A DNA stretch of 64,000 nt from Bugula neritina (taxonomy: Eukaryota > Bryozoa > Gymnolaemata > Cheilostomatida > Bugulidae): positions 34,299,504-34,363,503 of the forward strand of contig OZ037765.1 in NCBI GenBank assembly GCA_964035545.1, read 5' to 3'. The position numbers and the translations under genes were made by a program. This document shows, piece by piece, positions 35,195-47,967 of the stretch (its first letter is position 1; each line of letters begins with the position of its first letter). The notes under the pieces were generated by a model. It saw nothing but the letters and a program-made list of their open reading frames with translations, searched no databases and was not told the DNA's origin.

Positions 35195-36019
35195 TTGTTG
35201 ACATGCATCATAATCATTGCTGTTGAAATATCTACAGTTTCTGTTGTGTTATTTCAGGGACGACACCTTGTATATAAGTTACAGTTCAACGACAAGCAGG
35301 TGTTTGGCAAGTCTACGCGGGTGTTTCTCAACTACACAGATGTGACATCAGTGTGTAGAGTTGTCCCTCATGCTGAGTCTAATTACATTGCTACTAGTGA
35401 GTCTGATACTATTTAATATATACTATGTCTCTGTATGACGTCACCTTTACAATAACCAGTTTATCTGAAATACTCTATACAGGTGGTAAGGGTGAGATAC
35501 TATACTCTACCGGTACATCTGAAGAAGTTATTTCCTCTCTCAACTCACAGTTTTCTACTCAGTGTGTCTCTCTTCGCCTACTAGACTCTGACCAGCTTCT
35601 CATTGCAACATCTCACAGCTCTACGAATACAGGCTAGTATAGTTTACCTTTTCTGAAGATGATTGTTCTAGTAAAGTAGTTCTACTGTAACTGTATGCCT
35701 CCTTCACTTGAATATGAGTAGATGTAAGCCAATCAGTGTAGCTGCTCTCATAGCACCTGTTTAGACGTGTCACAGCTCAAGTATGGTGACATATGCTGGT
35801 CTTGTAGGTGTCTTACTTATATTTAGTATCAAGTTCAGAACTACGAGGGTTCTAAAGAGTCTGGACAGTGAGCTCTACGGTGATAAACCTGTGACTCTTC
35901 TACCTCTATACATACTGACTCACACGGAGAGCTCATTGCAGGCTCACTCATATAAGTACAGCAAGTTGACACTAAGGAGCATGATGGGCAGTTTGAGACT
36001 GCCTGCTGATTCTGAGTTG

Positions 36020-37085
36020 GTAAGTCACCAGGTTATTAAGCGAGTTACCAGGTTATTCAGTGAGTTACCAGGTTATTCAGTGAGTCACCAGGTTATTCAG
36101 TGAGTTACCAGGTTATTCAGTGAGTTACCAGGTTATTCAGTGAGTTACCAGGTTATTCAGTGAGTCACCAGGTTATTCAGTGAGTTACCAGGTTATTATT
36201 CAGTGAGTTACCAGGTTATTCAGTGAGTTACCAGGTTATTCAGTGAGTTACCAGGTTATTCAGTGAGTTACCAGGTTATTATTCAGTGAGTTTCCAGGTT
36301 ATCCAGTGAGTCACCAGGTTATTTAGTGAGTCACCAGGTTATTCAGTGAGTCACCAGGTTATTCAGTGAGTTACCAGGTTATTCAGTGAGTTACCAGGTT
36401 ATTCAGTGAGTCACCAGGTTATTCAGTGAGTTACCAGGTTATTATTCAGTGAGTTACCAGGTTGTTCAGTGAGTTACCAGGTTATTCAGTGAGTCACCAG
36501 GTTATTCAGTGAGTTACCAGGTTATTATTCAGTGAGTTTCCAGGTTATCCAGTGAGTCACCATGTTATTTAGTGAGTCACCAGGTTATTCAGTGAGTCAC
36601 CAGGTTATTCAGTGAGTTACCAGGTTATTCAGTGAGTTACCAGGTTATTCAGTGAGTTACTAGGTTATTCAGTGAGTTACCAGGTTATTCAGTGAGTTAC
36701 CAGGTTATTATTCAGTGAGTTTCCAGGTTATTATTCAGTGAGTTTCCAGGTTATTCAGTGAGTCACCAGGTTATTCAGTGAGTTACCAGGTTATTATTCA
36801 GTAAGTTACCAGGTTATTCAGTGAGTCGCCAGGTTATTCAGTGAGTTACCAGGTTATTCAGTGACTTACCAGGTTATTCAGTGAGTCACCAGGTTATTCA
36901 GTGAGTTACCAGGTTATTCAGTGAGTTACCAGGTTATTCAGTGAGTTACCAGGTTATTCAGTGAGTTACCAGGTTATTCAGTGAGTTACCAGGTTATTCA
37001 GTGAGTTACCAGGTTATTCAGTGACTTACCAGGTTATTCAGTGAGTCACCAGGTTATTCAGTGAGTTACCAGGTTATTCAGTGAT
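36020..37085. repeat. 20-bp GTGAGT-containing array, copy 2
   Basis: The same 20-bp unit as in copy 1 begins at the exon 6 donor. A higher-order pattern is visible: blocks with ATTATTCAG and TTTCCAGG variants recur, showing segmental amplification within the array. Confidence 0.95.
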
Positions 37086-37624
37086 TGCATTGCTGTGATT
37101 TTAGTTTGAGGTTTAAGAATTGCTTTTTTTTCAATCTTCTCCAACACCCGAGAGTACGTATCAACCTAATTTGTGTTTTATAGAATTATCCTCCAGTCTG
37201 ATTTCACCATGGATGTTGATTCCAAAGGAGATGCTGGAGTTGCCCTTCACTGCCCACTGGACCAGCTCTGAAGGTGTGTTTATATGTTTTCAGTAGAGTC
37301 TAGTTTGGCTGAAGCAGAATCTCACCAAGTCCTCTGCACCATAAAACTAATTTATCCTCTGATGAGTTTCTAGGCTCTTCTCAGAATCTAGTCATTTATA
37401 TTCTACTTCGAGAGTATTGAATAAATGGCAGCAAGTAATGATGAAGTTAGTTAAACTCAGAACTCTTTCAGAGAATGTATGAATTCACTCTAACAGGTGG
37501 AGTTATTCCCCCATGTCTCAATATGTATTACATGTGTCCACTTTCTCATTTCCTGATATATTCTACACAGTTCTCCTCGGTTTCTTAATCCCAGCTGCTG
37601 AAACTATTTTCTGCAGGCTGGTTG

Positions 37625-37855
37625 GGAGTTGGCAGTGTGGTGTTGCTATGTGATAGTGTGTTGCTAGGTGATGCTGTGTTGCTAGGTGATGATGTGTTAG
37701 GTGATAGTTTGTTGCTAGGTGATAGTGTGTTGCTAGGTGGTAGTGTGTTCGTAGGTGATGATGTGTTGCTAGGTGATAGTGTTTTGTTAGGTGATGCTGT
37801 GTTGCTAGGTTACAGTGTGTTTCTAGATGACAGGGTGTTGCTAGGTGATGCAGTG
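37625..37855. repeat. 18-bp minisatellite, copy 2
   Basis: Degenerate copies of TGTTGCTAGGTGATAGTG, shorter than in copies 1 and 3. Confidence 0.85.
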
Positions 37856-38310
37856 TAGTAACTAACTGTACTATTGAAGGGAGACACCTTGGAGTATTTA
37901 TATGTTTGACTCACTGTTACAAGTTCATAGGACTTGCTTGATATCATGTGCAAGTCCTTTGAAGTTGACTTCTGAGTTGACAGAACAGTAAACCACCAAC
38001 TCAGTCACATGACTACACTCTACTCAGTAGTAATCTGTACTAGAATATATTCTATCATTACATCTCAATACTCACATCTACTGTTTAGTACACCAACACT
38101 AACAACAGGCATTACATGTATTTAGTTATTTGTATTATGTAATTAGTGAGTGACATTGACCTTGCAACTATCCAACAGTTTAGTACACTTGAACTTGAAA
38201 GTTGTTGTTTTGTCATTATCTAAGTTTTCTTTGCTGTAAGTTAAACATAGAGATCTGTTAGAATTCAAAATTTTATAAAATACTTCAAGATAACTTGACC
38301 TTGTCACCAC

Positions 38311-40807
38311 TCTCTCTCTCTCTCTCTTGCAGTCAGTCGATACGGCTATGACTGTTTTATGGATTAAGCTTAGATTTGGTTGCAGCTCTCCACGCAGCTC
38401 TGTTGTCAGCTGTCTGCTGCCATGAACTCAAGTTTATTGCTCTCCATTTCATATTCCTCTTAGCAACATCTTTAAGTCTGAGTCTAGGTTGCCCTGTACT
38501 TCTTTTACCCTTTTTCAGCTGAGAGTAGAGCAATTGCCTTGGTAGCCGGCTATGTTCCATCCTGTGCACATGGCCTAGCCATCTCAAGTTCTTTTCTATA
38601 AGGATGTCGGCCATGCTTGGCAAATTGGCACGTCTTAATATTTCTTCATTCGTAACTTTGTCATACCATTTTACAGCCATTATGTCTCTCAGTTGCCTCA
38701 TCATGAAGGCGCTTAGCTTCTTCACCTGTGTCCTGTATATTGTCCATGTTTCTGCTCCATACAGCAGGCTTGAGAGCACCACCGCTCTGTAGACTTTACA
38801 CTTTACCCTGATGGATACGTGCCTGTTGTTCCAGAGTCTCTGCTGCAGCTTACCGTAAGCCGCACTTGCTTTGCCTAATCTGTTCCGTAGCTCTTTATCT
38901 ATTTTTGCCGTACAGGAAACAGTACTTCCTAGATAAGTAAAGTTTGAGGCAAGTACAACTGGTTCTTGATCTATCATGACAACTTCAGGTTCAGGTGGAG
39001 GGTGGATGAGTTTGATTGGCTGGTACATGCATTCTGTCTTTTTTATGTTGATTTTTAAGCTAAACTGAGCCGCTGCTTTTGCAAAGTTGTTCACTAGCAC
39101 CTGCATATCTGCAGCGCAATGTGCCACCAAAGCACTGTCATCAGCAAACAACATCTCTCTGACTAGGTGTTTGGTGGTACGGGTCTTAGACTTGAACTGA
39201 GCCACATCAAAGAGGTCAGCCCCATGTCGAGTTTGAATATAAATCCCTTCATTTACATTTTGAAATGCCACCTCAAGCATAGCGGTCAAGTATAATGAAA
39301 ATAGTGTTGGCGCAAGAACACACCCCTGCTTGACACCATTGGTTACTGCAAACTCATTTGAAGCATCTCTACCTTGCACTACCTTGGCTTGCATGCCTGC
39401 ATGAAGAGCTTTTATCAGGTTGGTGACCTTCTCAGTTAAGCCAAACTTCTTCAGTACCCTCCAGAGGCCATCTCTTGATACTGTATCAAAGGCTTTTGTA
39501 AAGTCTATAAATACAGCATACAGCTCCATGTTTTGTTCAGCACATTTTTCTTGAATTTGGCGAAAGCTAAATATCATATCAATGGTGCTCCTGCTGTTTC
39601 GAAAGCCACACTGTGTTTCTGGGAGTATTCCTGGAGTTATATTTACATTGATTTTGTTGAGGATGATACGGGCCATAATCTTTCCAGCTATAGACAAAAG
39701 CGAGATTCCTCTATAATTACCACAGTCCTTCCTACTACCCTTTTTAAAAATGGGCACAATTTTCGCATTTTTCCAGTTCTGTGGCATCTTTTCATTACTC
39801 CATATATAAGCAATCAGATCATATAGTCTCTCTTTAAGCCTGATTCCACCGTACTTCCACACCTCAGCTGGAATGCCACATTCTCCAGGAGATTTATTCT
39901 CCTTGGTTGCATCTATAGCATCCAGAAGCTCATCAAAACTTGGCATATCGTCTAGGCTTAAATTGGGTGGCATATTTGTGAGACTATTGAGAGCTTCCTG
40001 ATCCACTTCCCCTGGTACATTCAGCAACAGGTCAAAATGTTGGGCGAACCTTTTTAAGGTATCATTCTTTGCTGTAAGTACTGTTTTACCACTTTGGTCC
40101 AGCAATTGGGCGATTCCCCTGTTCTGTGGCCCATAGACTTCTCTAAGGCCATTGTAAAATGCCTTCATGTTGTTTTTATCAGCTGCCTGTTGGAGTTATT
40201 CTGCTTTTTCCTCCCACCATTGAGACTTTTTCTCTCGAGTGTATTGTTGCAACTTGCTGCGTGCTTGCGCTAATCGGTCAGTGCTACTTCTTGTTCTTCT
40301 CTGTAGTGCTTTTGATTTAGCCTTATTTCGTTCATTAAGTAATGCGTTCAGCTTTGCATCATTGTCATCAAACCAATCTTGATGCTTTCTTTCTGCTCTA
40401 CCTAAGACTTTGGTAGCTGTGTTGAAGGCTGAGATCTTTAACCTTCCCCATCTCTCTTCTAAGGTTACACCATCATCATCTCTATAGTCCATTGCCTTAT
40501 CCATCTGTTTCTGAAACTCCTGTAGCATATCCTGATTTTGTAGTTTCCCCACATTGAGTTTGCATGCGGAGTTCCCTCTTGTCTTGTTCTTTGCTTTCCT
40601 TAATGCAAATGCTAGCTTGGACCTGATCATGGTATGGTCAGTTGAGCAATCAGCACCTCTCATTGCCCTAGTATCTAGCACATCATTCTGGTCTTTCCGT
40701 CTTGTAATCACATAATCGAGGAGGTGCCAATGCTGAGAACGTGGGTGCATCCAGGTGACTTTATGATGCTGCCTGTGCTTAAATACTGTGTTCGTGATAA
40801 CAAGCTG
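38311..40807 (-). mobile_element. 5'-truncated non-LTR retrotransposon (LINE)
   Basis: On the minus strand an endonuclease C-terminal piece (HPRSQHW, then LLDYVITRRKD and STDH) leads into a reverse transcriptase with FIDFTKAFDTV, NGVKQGCVLAPTLF and the catalytic FADD. Its C-terminal region includes YGAETWT and LRWLGHVHRM. The two ORFs (40196-40750 and 38357-40168) are one frame broken by a single TAA at 40196-40198. The 3' end is a GA-rich tail at about 38311-38326. It interrupts CACCACTCT|AATACTTAT, which is uninterrupted in copies 1 and 3, so it inserted after duplication. The clade (RTE-like or other) was not settled. Confidence 0.9.
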
Positions 40808-40906
40808 CTCTAATACTTATAAAACTGAAGTAATATTTATGCTGTATTATACGAATAGAGACATTTAATCTATTTGATTACATCCTATTACACATCTATA
40901 CTACTT

Positions 40907-41693
40907 CATGGGGCTGCCACACTACAGTCGAAACGGCCATCTTGAACGCGTTTTCGAGGCTAAGCGATGACCTCTGTGAAGTCACAACTGTCTGATTTCT
41001 GAACGCAACTGTCAGTTTTTAGCGATGAGAGTTCGACATGTTGAACTGTCATCGCTGAAGTTGAGCGATCAGCCAATCACTGACTGGCCAGGTAAGCCTT
41101 GATTGGTTAAGTGCTTTTACTTTTTCCACATGCTGCTAGCGAGCATTATTATTTGATTTGGTTCTTCGAAAATTATATTATTTTACTTTTAAAATAATTA
41201 TGATGAAGTTATGTATGAAATTTTTAATAAATTATGAAAATAAGCATTTATTAGACAAATTTTGCTGAATTTTATCTGCATATTTAGTTTTTCTAATTTG
41301 ATTGAATTTTATTAGCGTACTATTTAGTTCTTTGGGCTGGTGAATGAGCTTGAATAAAGCTAGGTAATCTGATTAAATAAAGCTAGTAATTTTGAATAAT
41401 TGAAGTTAGTAAATTAAAATAAAAATAACTAGTAAATCTTATTAAATTATGCTAGTAATTCTCAATATATTGCGTTAAATTGGATTGTTGGTTACTGTGG
41501 ATACTGCAGAAACTGAGTTATAGCATTCCTATTGGTTAAAAGTTTACTGCGGGGCTAGAGACAGTTAGCTTTCATTGTTCGTAGTGAACTGTAGTGTGAC
41601 CAGCAAAAAGTAGGACGTGACGTTGAAGGTATGCGCGAGCAGCTCCAAAATGGCCGCCACAGTCGAGTTTCGACTGTAGTGTGTCATGGGCAT
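40907..41693. mobile_element. MITE with ACACTACAGTCGAAAC inverted ends
   Basis: The left end contains CACACTACAGTCGAAACGGC and the right end contains GTTTCGACTGTAGTGTGT. The element interrupts a spacer (ATACTACTT...ACTCACATCC) that is continuous in copies 1 and 3. There is no ORF. The outermost bases and target duplication are uncertain. Confidence 0.65.
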
Positions 41694-41699
41694 AACTCA

Positions 41700-44110
41700 C
41701 ATCCTTCTCTACTCACAGGATTATAAACAATGAAGAGTTGCTAACCACAGCCATTATTATTTATTTGTTACAATTTCAAGGTCAACCAGAGGGTAAAGCA
41801 GTGCAATGAATAAACTGCATCTGAGTTCAGAGCTGGAAATGACAGTTTTATATCTCATATATTTTCTTTTATTATTCTATAAGGATAATTATCTTACTAA
41901 TCATTGATTTAAATTTATTCTAATTGTCAAAAATCACTCCTACTTGAAATGAATTATATAGGAAATATTGAAAGATGCTCACTAAACTAGATTGAATAGT
42001 GTTGGGGTGCCAACATGCAAGAATAGTGTTTCCTGTTTGGGTATCAGTGAGCTTCATATATACTGCAAATTGTGAAAGAAGCAGGTGCTGTTACTCTACT
42101 ATAAAGAGACTGCTCTTCACAGTGATATGTCAATTACATAACTTTTAGTCTTTAAGAAATGCTCCCTCTGTATCTTATGGTTCAAGAGAAGGGCTTGGAC
42201 TCTGTTTTGTGGCTGATTATATTACATGTGTGCATAGGATCAAAATGGCTAAATTTACTATCAGTGAGTTAGTTCTGGAATATTACTACTTCATGGGTCT
42301 AGACTTCAGGACCCCAGCCTATATTTCAACCCCTAGATACTAATAATTATTTGCTTATTGGAACCAGTAATATGGTGGCTTACTTATAAAGGTTATACAT
42401 TAAATAGATACATGGAAAGACAGAGATTGGTGTGTCCCACAAGGCTAGTTTTGCATGTTGGTATCTCATTACAGATAATACTATTAGTACTTTGCTTTTA
42501 TTAGTCTATAATTATCATTTTAATATATACATTGATTCACTCAAACTTTATTTGGAGAAATTAGCATTTAAATCAGCAAAAATAGTCCTCCAAATAGCTA
42601 TAATAGATGAGAGGTTAGTTTGTAGGCAACACAGCTACTGTTTGAGTTACTCATAAAGCTAATGTAGAGGAATTCATGATAATATGTCTTCATAAAGATG
42701 CAAAGGTATTAGGGCTAGTAGCTGGACCAGTATTAGGGCTAGTAGCTGGACCAGTATTAGGGCTAGTAGCTGGACCAGTATTAGGACTAGTACCAGGGCT
42801 AGTATTAGGACTAGTAGCTGGACCAGTATTAGGACTAGTACCAGGGCCAGTATTAGGACTAGTACCAGGGCCAGTACCAAGGGGACTAGTAAGGCTACTG
42901 CTATGCATTTTCCGCTGTGTATGCAGACAAATTCTAAATGATTTAAACCATCACAGTTGTTAGCCTAGACATAAATATTTTAACCATAATAATAATAATG
43001 GAGAAAGGTTGTGTTTTAGATAAGAAAAACATGTTACTGTTACAATATAAGGTTCTACTAACTCAACAGTCTGTAATAAAGTGTCACTCCAATAGCCAAT
43101 ATCCAAGCCATACAAGCTGGTAGGAAATCTGGACGCTTGTAAGGCAGTTAGCCAAACACCTCAGGTTAGCTTGTAGATTATCTACTAAAGACTATAAACC
43201 ACATTATATTCCATGCCCTCCTTTTTATAGAGATGAACTACAGTATATGCCAGCCGTAATAATTCCAGTGGTTTATAGCTTTATTACTGTAGAACCAAGA
43301 CTAGAAGAACATAAACATATCATCTGCCTGCAGGTTTGACCAGCTTGAAAAACCCAGCTATTACCAAAAGCTTCAAATAAAGCTAAAGCAGAAATATGCT
43401 TTCTAAAGTTTCCTCATTAAAAAAGTTTCTGGAGGGAATCTTTGGAGTTGTAAAGTCATAAACAGAGTACCTTTAGTGACAGATTCCATGAATCCATTTA
43501 ATTAATTGCTTTGACTTATATATTTGTATTATCTCTTAACATAATCTTATGAAATGTTTTACATATTATAATAACAGTAAGTATATACTATATAATAACA
43601 ATAAGTATATACTATATAGTAATACAAAGTACATACTATATAATAATAGTAAGTATATACTATATAATAATAATAAACTCTCTCCATAGGTCATGATTCA
43701 TTCTCACAAGATTCCATATAGATCATGAAAAGGGCAAGGACCCTGTGTTTTGTCTTTTTTCTTATGTGTACTTGTTTATGCATGTGTGTTTAGGGACAAA
43801 AACAGTAAATTCAAATATCAGGAATTATATTACAAACAAGTTGAGCATAACTTGTGTATCACAGCTACGCGTATTCGCCTATTCTTATAGCCATCATCAT
43901 ATCAGCTAACGAAGCTTTTCATTATACCAGCATGTTCACATATCTTCACATTTCTCACTGGTTATAGGCAGTATACACGTAGCTAATTTGTCAACTGCAA
44001 AGGTACTATATTATAAACTAGAACTAATACCAAAGAGTATACATAGCTTGAGTGAATATCATTATTCTAAATGTGTCTAACGTCAATACCGAAGAGCATA
44101 ATTTCAACAA
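41700..44110. other. Spacer between unit 2 and the 5' repeats of unit 3
   Basis: AT-rich sequence shared with 59380-61740. It contains a 24-bp minisatellite (42706-42880) and short AAGTATATACTATATAATA repeats (about 43577-43675). No exon is recognised. Confidence 0.6.
42706..42880. repeat. 24-bp minisatellite (TATTAGGGCTAGTAGCTGGA...)
   Basis: Alternating AGCTGGACC and CCAGGGCC variants of a 24-bp unit. It is longer at 60346-60635 and absent from the equivalent spot in copy 1 (about 17290). Both strands look open because the unit is a multiple of three. Confidence 0.9.
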
Positions 44111-44113
44111 CCT

Positions 44114-44131
44114 ATCACGTGATCATATAAA
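44114..44131 (+). promoter_or_regulatory. E-box plus TATA promoter, first 5' repeat
   Basis: CACGTG (44116-44121) is followed by TATAAA (44126-44131), about 170 bp before a conserved splice donor. The same arrangement occurs at 46885-46900 and 50038-50053. Function is inferred from motif pair and conservation. Confidence 0.45.
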
Positions 44132-44154
44132 CACTATTACTTGCAGTGCAGCAC

Positions 44155-44301
44155 TAACTAGCACACACTAAGAGGGAAGTCACTTATCCCTTCCTAGACA
44201 TAGTGAGAAGATAATCAAGTTAGTTTATGGAGAATATTATGTAACATGTGCAGATGGTGAAGAGTATCTCAACTCACCTGCTGACTTCATTTTAATTCAC
44301 T
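44155..44301 (+). other. Predicted 5' leader exon, first repeat
   Basis: Conserved sequence from just after the TATA box to the donor CACT|GTAAG. Copies end at 47072, 50223 and 61851. A two-base insertion in the 46.97-kb copy would shift any reading frame, so I take it as untranslated leader. Confidence 0.4.
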
Positions 44302-44634
44302 GTAAGTACAATTTATTTATTATATAAATGTAAGTGACTTGACAGTTAGTCCACTTTAGTGCTGTGTGGGCCCATAATGAGTAAATTTAGGTTGAATATG
44401 GACACATCTACAGAGTTGATTAACCTGAAAATGAAGAGAATTTAACATTTATTTGATGCTATAAAATTTCTCAGTACATCATCTTACAGGTGTTACTTGA
44501 TTTTACATCCTTTCTAGAGTATATTATATGATATAACTATATGGCTGGCACATGGTATCAGTAGAGATATGTTACAGGAATGTCAAAAGCTAGCTTTAGT
44601 TTCTAGTATTCTACCATGTATATAGTTGTTACAG

Positions 44635-44705
44635 ATGAGAATGAAGACTATTGAATACAACTAGAGCTGTAACCTGTGACTACAGGATGGGTCAAAGTGA
44701 ATCAA
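44635..44705 (+). other. Start-exon duplicate encoding MGQSES
   Basis: It has the acceptor GTTGTTACAG, ATG at 44687, six codons and then A|GTTAGT. Relative to 21429 it has lost 18 bp in frame. Gly2 and Ser6 are kept, so the myristoylation consensus survives. Confidence 0.4.
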
Positions 44706-45078
44706 GTTAGTAAATCATATAAATACTACGTAACCATGGTAACTACAGGAATTTCATACTTTATTTTTATGTGTTATGACATTCAGGTGCAGTAGTGATG
44801 AAGTTGAGATAGCCTAAGTCTTTATTGTTCATAACAAATTATACGATGGGTGTGCAGGTTTACATTCTCACGAGAACATAACTTCTTTTGCTACATTTCT
44901 GATCTAGAAGCACATGCGATTTTCTTTTGTCATTGCATTGCACTATTTGGACCACAACTGAGTAATATATTTCTCGTGTTTATTATATAATGTTATATAT
45001 TATATATTATATAATATTATATACTGATTGTTAGTTATAATGATTTAGTCTCACCCATGTATTTCTATATACAGTGTT

Positions 45079-45850
45079 TGTTTGTTTGTTTTATTTTGTC
45101 GTAGTTGGAGAAAAAAAATTAATTGAGAAAAAATAAACAAAATGACAGGGCCTATGGCGCAATAGCACTGTAGCTAGTCGAGGCGCCGAGCCATGAATGG
45201 TTGACAGTTATATAAGATTTTTGTTTAGGTTTTTGGAAGTTTTTAGCAACTCAAAGAGTTTTATTTTTTTATCTGGAAATTTGCCATTAGGTGGTCTCTC
45301 AGGGCAAATTTGAAACCAGCCTCCCTCTCCACAGCACGAATAGAACTAGGCAATTTATTCCATAGCGACGATCATTGGAATTCCACTCTTCGTTGACCTG
45401 CAGCAGTTGATGATGGAGGAGTTTGTAGGCTGAACTCTGAAAATCTTGTGGGATAGTTATGTGTGAGGTGTGTTAGTTGAGAATAGTAAAGTTTATGTGA
45501 GAGCAGTATTAGTTTGAATTTGTGTAGAGTGTGAATAGGCATGATTGAAGAACTAAGAAACAGTGGTTTAGATGGGGAAAGGTGATGCTTTTTATAGATA
45601 ATTCTCAGTATTTTCTTTTGTAGTAAATGTAATGGTTCAAGATAAATGTTTGCTGCATTACCCCACGATTCTAGGCAATATGTTATCTTAGAATTTACAA
45701 AAGAGTTATATATTTGTATTAGAATTTTTCTAGGTAGGTGATGGGAACATTTACTTATCAAGCCTACTAAGGGCCTTAGGTTTTGACAAGGTTTACTGCA
45801 ATGTTGTTGCCAAGAAAGATGTGAATCTATTATAATACCTAAGAAGGTTG
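45079..45850 (-). mobile_element. LINE 3' fragment (CR1/Jockey-like RT tail)
   Basis: A 169-residue minus-strand ORF (45372-45881 region) matches the end of non-LTR reverse transcriptases: FLGIIIDSHLSWQQH, YCLESWG and LQKKILRII. On the + strand it starts with a TGTT repeat tail and interrupts ACAGTGTT|GAGTGAG, which is continuous at 21831 and 47835. Only the 3' end inserted. Confidence 0.8.
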
Positions 45851-45968
45851 TTGAGTGAGATCTCTTCATTGAAATTCTCATGAGAATATAACTTCTTTCT
45901 TACATTTCTAAACTACAGTTTCATTACTTTGGACCTAGCTCTGTTTTGATCATAGCTGAGTATTATAT

Positions 45969-46406
45969 TGTTATAGTGTTTATATACTATAACTATTATA
46001 CTATAACTATTATACTATAACTATTATACTATAACTATTATACTATAACTATTATACTATAACTATTATACTATAACTATTATACTATGACTATTATACT
46101 ATAACTATTATACTATAACTATTATACTATAACTATTATACTATAACTATTATACTATAACTATTATACTATAACTATTATACTATGACTATTATACTAT
46201 AACTATTATACTATAACTATTATACTATAACTACTATACTATAACTACTATACTATAACTGTTATACTGACTTATACCATATTATATCATGTTATATTAT
46301 ATTATATTATATCATATTATATTATATTATATTATATTATATTATATTATATTATATCATATTATATTATATTATATTATATTATATTGTATTATATTAT
46401 ATTATA
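45969..46406. repeat. 14-bp and TTATA arrays, first 5' repeat
   Basis: About 21 copies of ATAACTATTATACT (45969-46264) are followed by TTATA repeats (to 46406). Confidence 0.9.
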
Positions 46407-46884
46407 ACAGGACTTTAGGATTTCTGATCACCTTGACCTTTGACCGCTTTTGACATTTACAATAACTGTTGAGTGTCTTTTCCTAAACCCCCCCAATCCA
46501 AACCTATACCCCCATCCCAACTCCCCAAACTCAATATTGTAAATGTGCCACCTATTAAATGCCATCGACTTTTTCACTGATAGTCTAAACACAATATTCT
46601 CCTAAATTCTGAGAATAGCATGTTTATTGTTATACTCTAATGACTATACTGTAGTTATATTACATGTAAACTGTATACAGTATCATAGCTACATCTATTA
46701 CCAGTCACTATACAGCTATTCACATCTGTCACATCTGTCAACTGCAAGTTTTCCTGTTGGCTGGCTGCCAAATGTCTTCTATAAACTAGAACTGATACCA
46801 AAGAGTATACATAGCTTGAGTGGGTATCATTATTATAAATGTGTCTAAAGCCAATACCAAAGAGCATACATTTCAACAACCTAT

Positions 46885-46900
46885 CACGTGATCATATAAA
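46885..46900 (+). promoter_or_regulatory. E-box plus TATA promoter, second 5' repeat
   Basis: CACGTG (46885-46890) and TATAAA (46895-46900) are spaced as in the other repeats. The leader exon ends at 47072 and the MGQSES start exon is at 47401-47471. Confidence 0.45.
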
Positions 46901-47400
46901 CACTATTACTTGCAGTGCAGCACTAACTAGCACACACTAAGAGGGAAGTCACTTATCCCTTCCTAGACTCATAGTGAGAAGATAATCAAGTTAGTTTATG
47001 GAAGATATTATGTAACATATGCAGATGGTGAAGAGTATCTCAACTCACCTGCTGACTTCATTTTAATTCACTGTAAGAATAATTTATTTATTATAAAAAA
47101 TGTAAGTGACTGAAAGGTTAATTTACTTTAGTACCTGTAATGGGAGAAATTGCGTTGACAATAGAGACCTCTTACAGAGTTGATTAACCTCAAAATGAAG
47201 AGAATTTAGCAATTATTTGATGTTATAAAATCTCTCAGTACATCATCTTACAGGTGTTACTTGATTTTACATCCTTTCTAGAGTATATTATATGATATAA
47301 CTATATGGCTGGTATACATGGTATCAGTAGAGATATGTTACAGGAATGTCAATAGCTAGCTTTAGTTTCTAGTATTCTACCATGTATATAGTTGTTACAG

Positions 47401-47471
47401 ATGAGAATGAAGACTATTGAATACAACTAGAGCTGTAACCTGTGACTACAGGATGGGTCAAAGTGAATCAA
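47401..47471 (+). other. Start-exon duplicate encoding MGQSES, second repeat
   Basis: ATG at 47453, six codons, phase 1 end before GTTAGT. Its coding part matches the exon at 44635. Confidence 0.4.
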
Positions 47472-47967
47472 GTTAGTAAATCATATAAATACTACGTAAC
47501 CATGGTAACTACAGAACTTTTATATTTTACTTTTATGTCTTATGATATTAAGGTGTAGTAGTGGAGAAATTGAGATAGCCTAAGTTCTTTATTGTTCTTA
47601 ACAAACTATACGTTGGGGTGCAGGTTTACATTCTCACGAGAACATAACTTCTTTTGCTACATTTCTGATCTAGAAGCACATGCGATTTTCATTTTTTTAC
47701 CCTGCACTAATTTTACCACAACTGAATAATATTTTGCTGGTGTTTATTATATAATGTTATATATTATATAATACTATATACTGATTGTTAGTTATATAAT
47801 GATTTAGTCTCACCCATGTATATCTATATACAGTGTTGAGTGAGATCTCTTCATTGAAATTCTCATGAGAACATAACTTCTTTCTTACATTTCTAATCTA
47901 CAGTTTCATTACTTTGCACCTAGGTCTGTATAATTGACAGTAGCTGAGTACTATATTGTTATAGTGC

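Larger units (their letters stand above)
32557..36019 (+). pseudogene. NOL11: NOL11-like gene, copy 2, frameshifted
   Basis: Exons correspond one to one with copy 1: 32557-32706, 34193-34372, 34562-34764, 35258-35396, 35483-35636 and 35776-36019. Exon 3 is 203 bp instead of 219. A net 16-bp deletion after PPDLR/APDLR (about 34700) shifts the frame and brings a stop at 34754-34756. The other exons and their splice sites look normal, so the damage is recent. A truncated product of about 170 residues could still be made. Confidence 0.7.

Noticed and set aside
42432-42656. 74-codon ORF conserved at 60072-60296
   Set aside because: It lacks an ATG at its start, and the copy 1 equivalent (about 17020-17230) is broken by a frameshift. 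It is treated as spacer DNA.
44155-44301. Reading the leader exon as protein (ADGEEYLNSPADF)
   Set aside because: The 46.97-kb copy has a two-base insertion that breaks this frame, and joining it to the copy 2 exon would give a TAG. An untranslated leader fits better.
46627-46848. 73-codon ORF conserved at 49780-50001
   Set aside because: Conservation follows from the 3153-bp tandem duplication of non-coding sequence. There is no homology or splice support.
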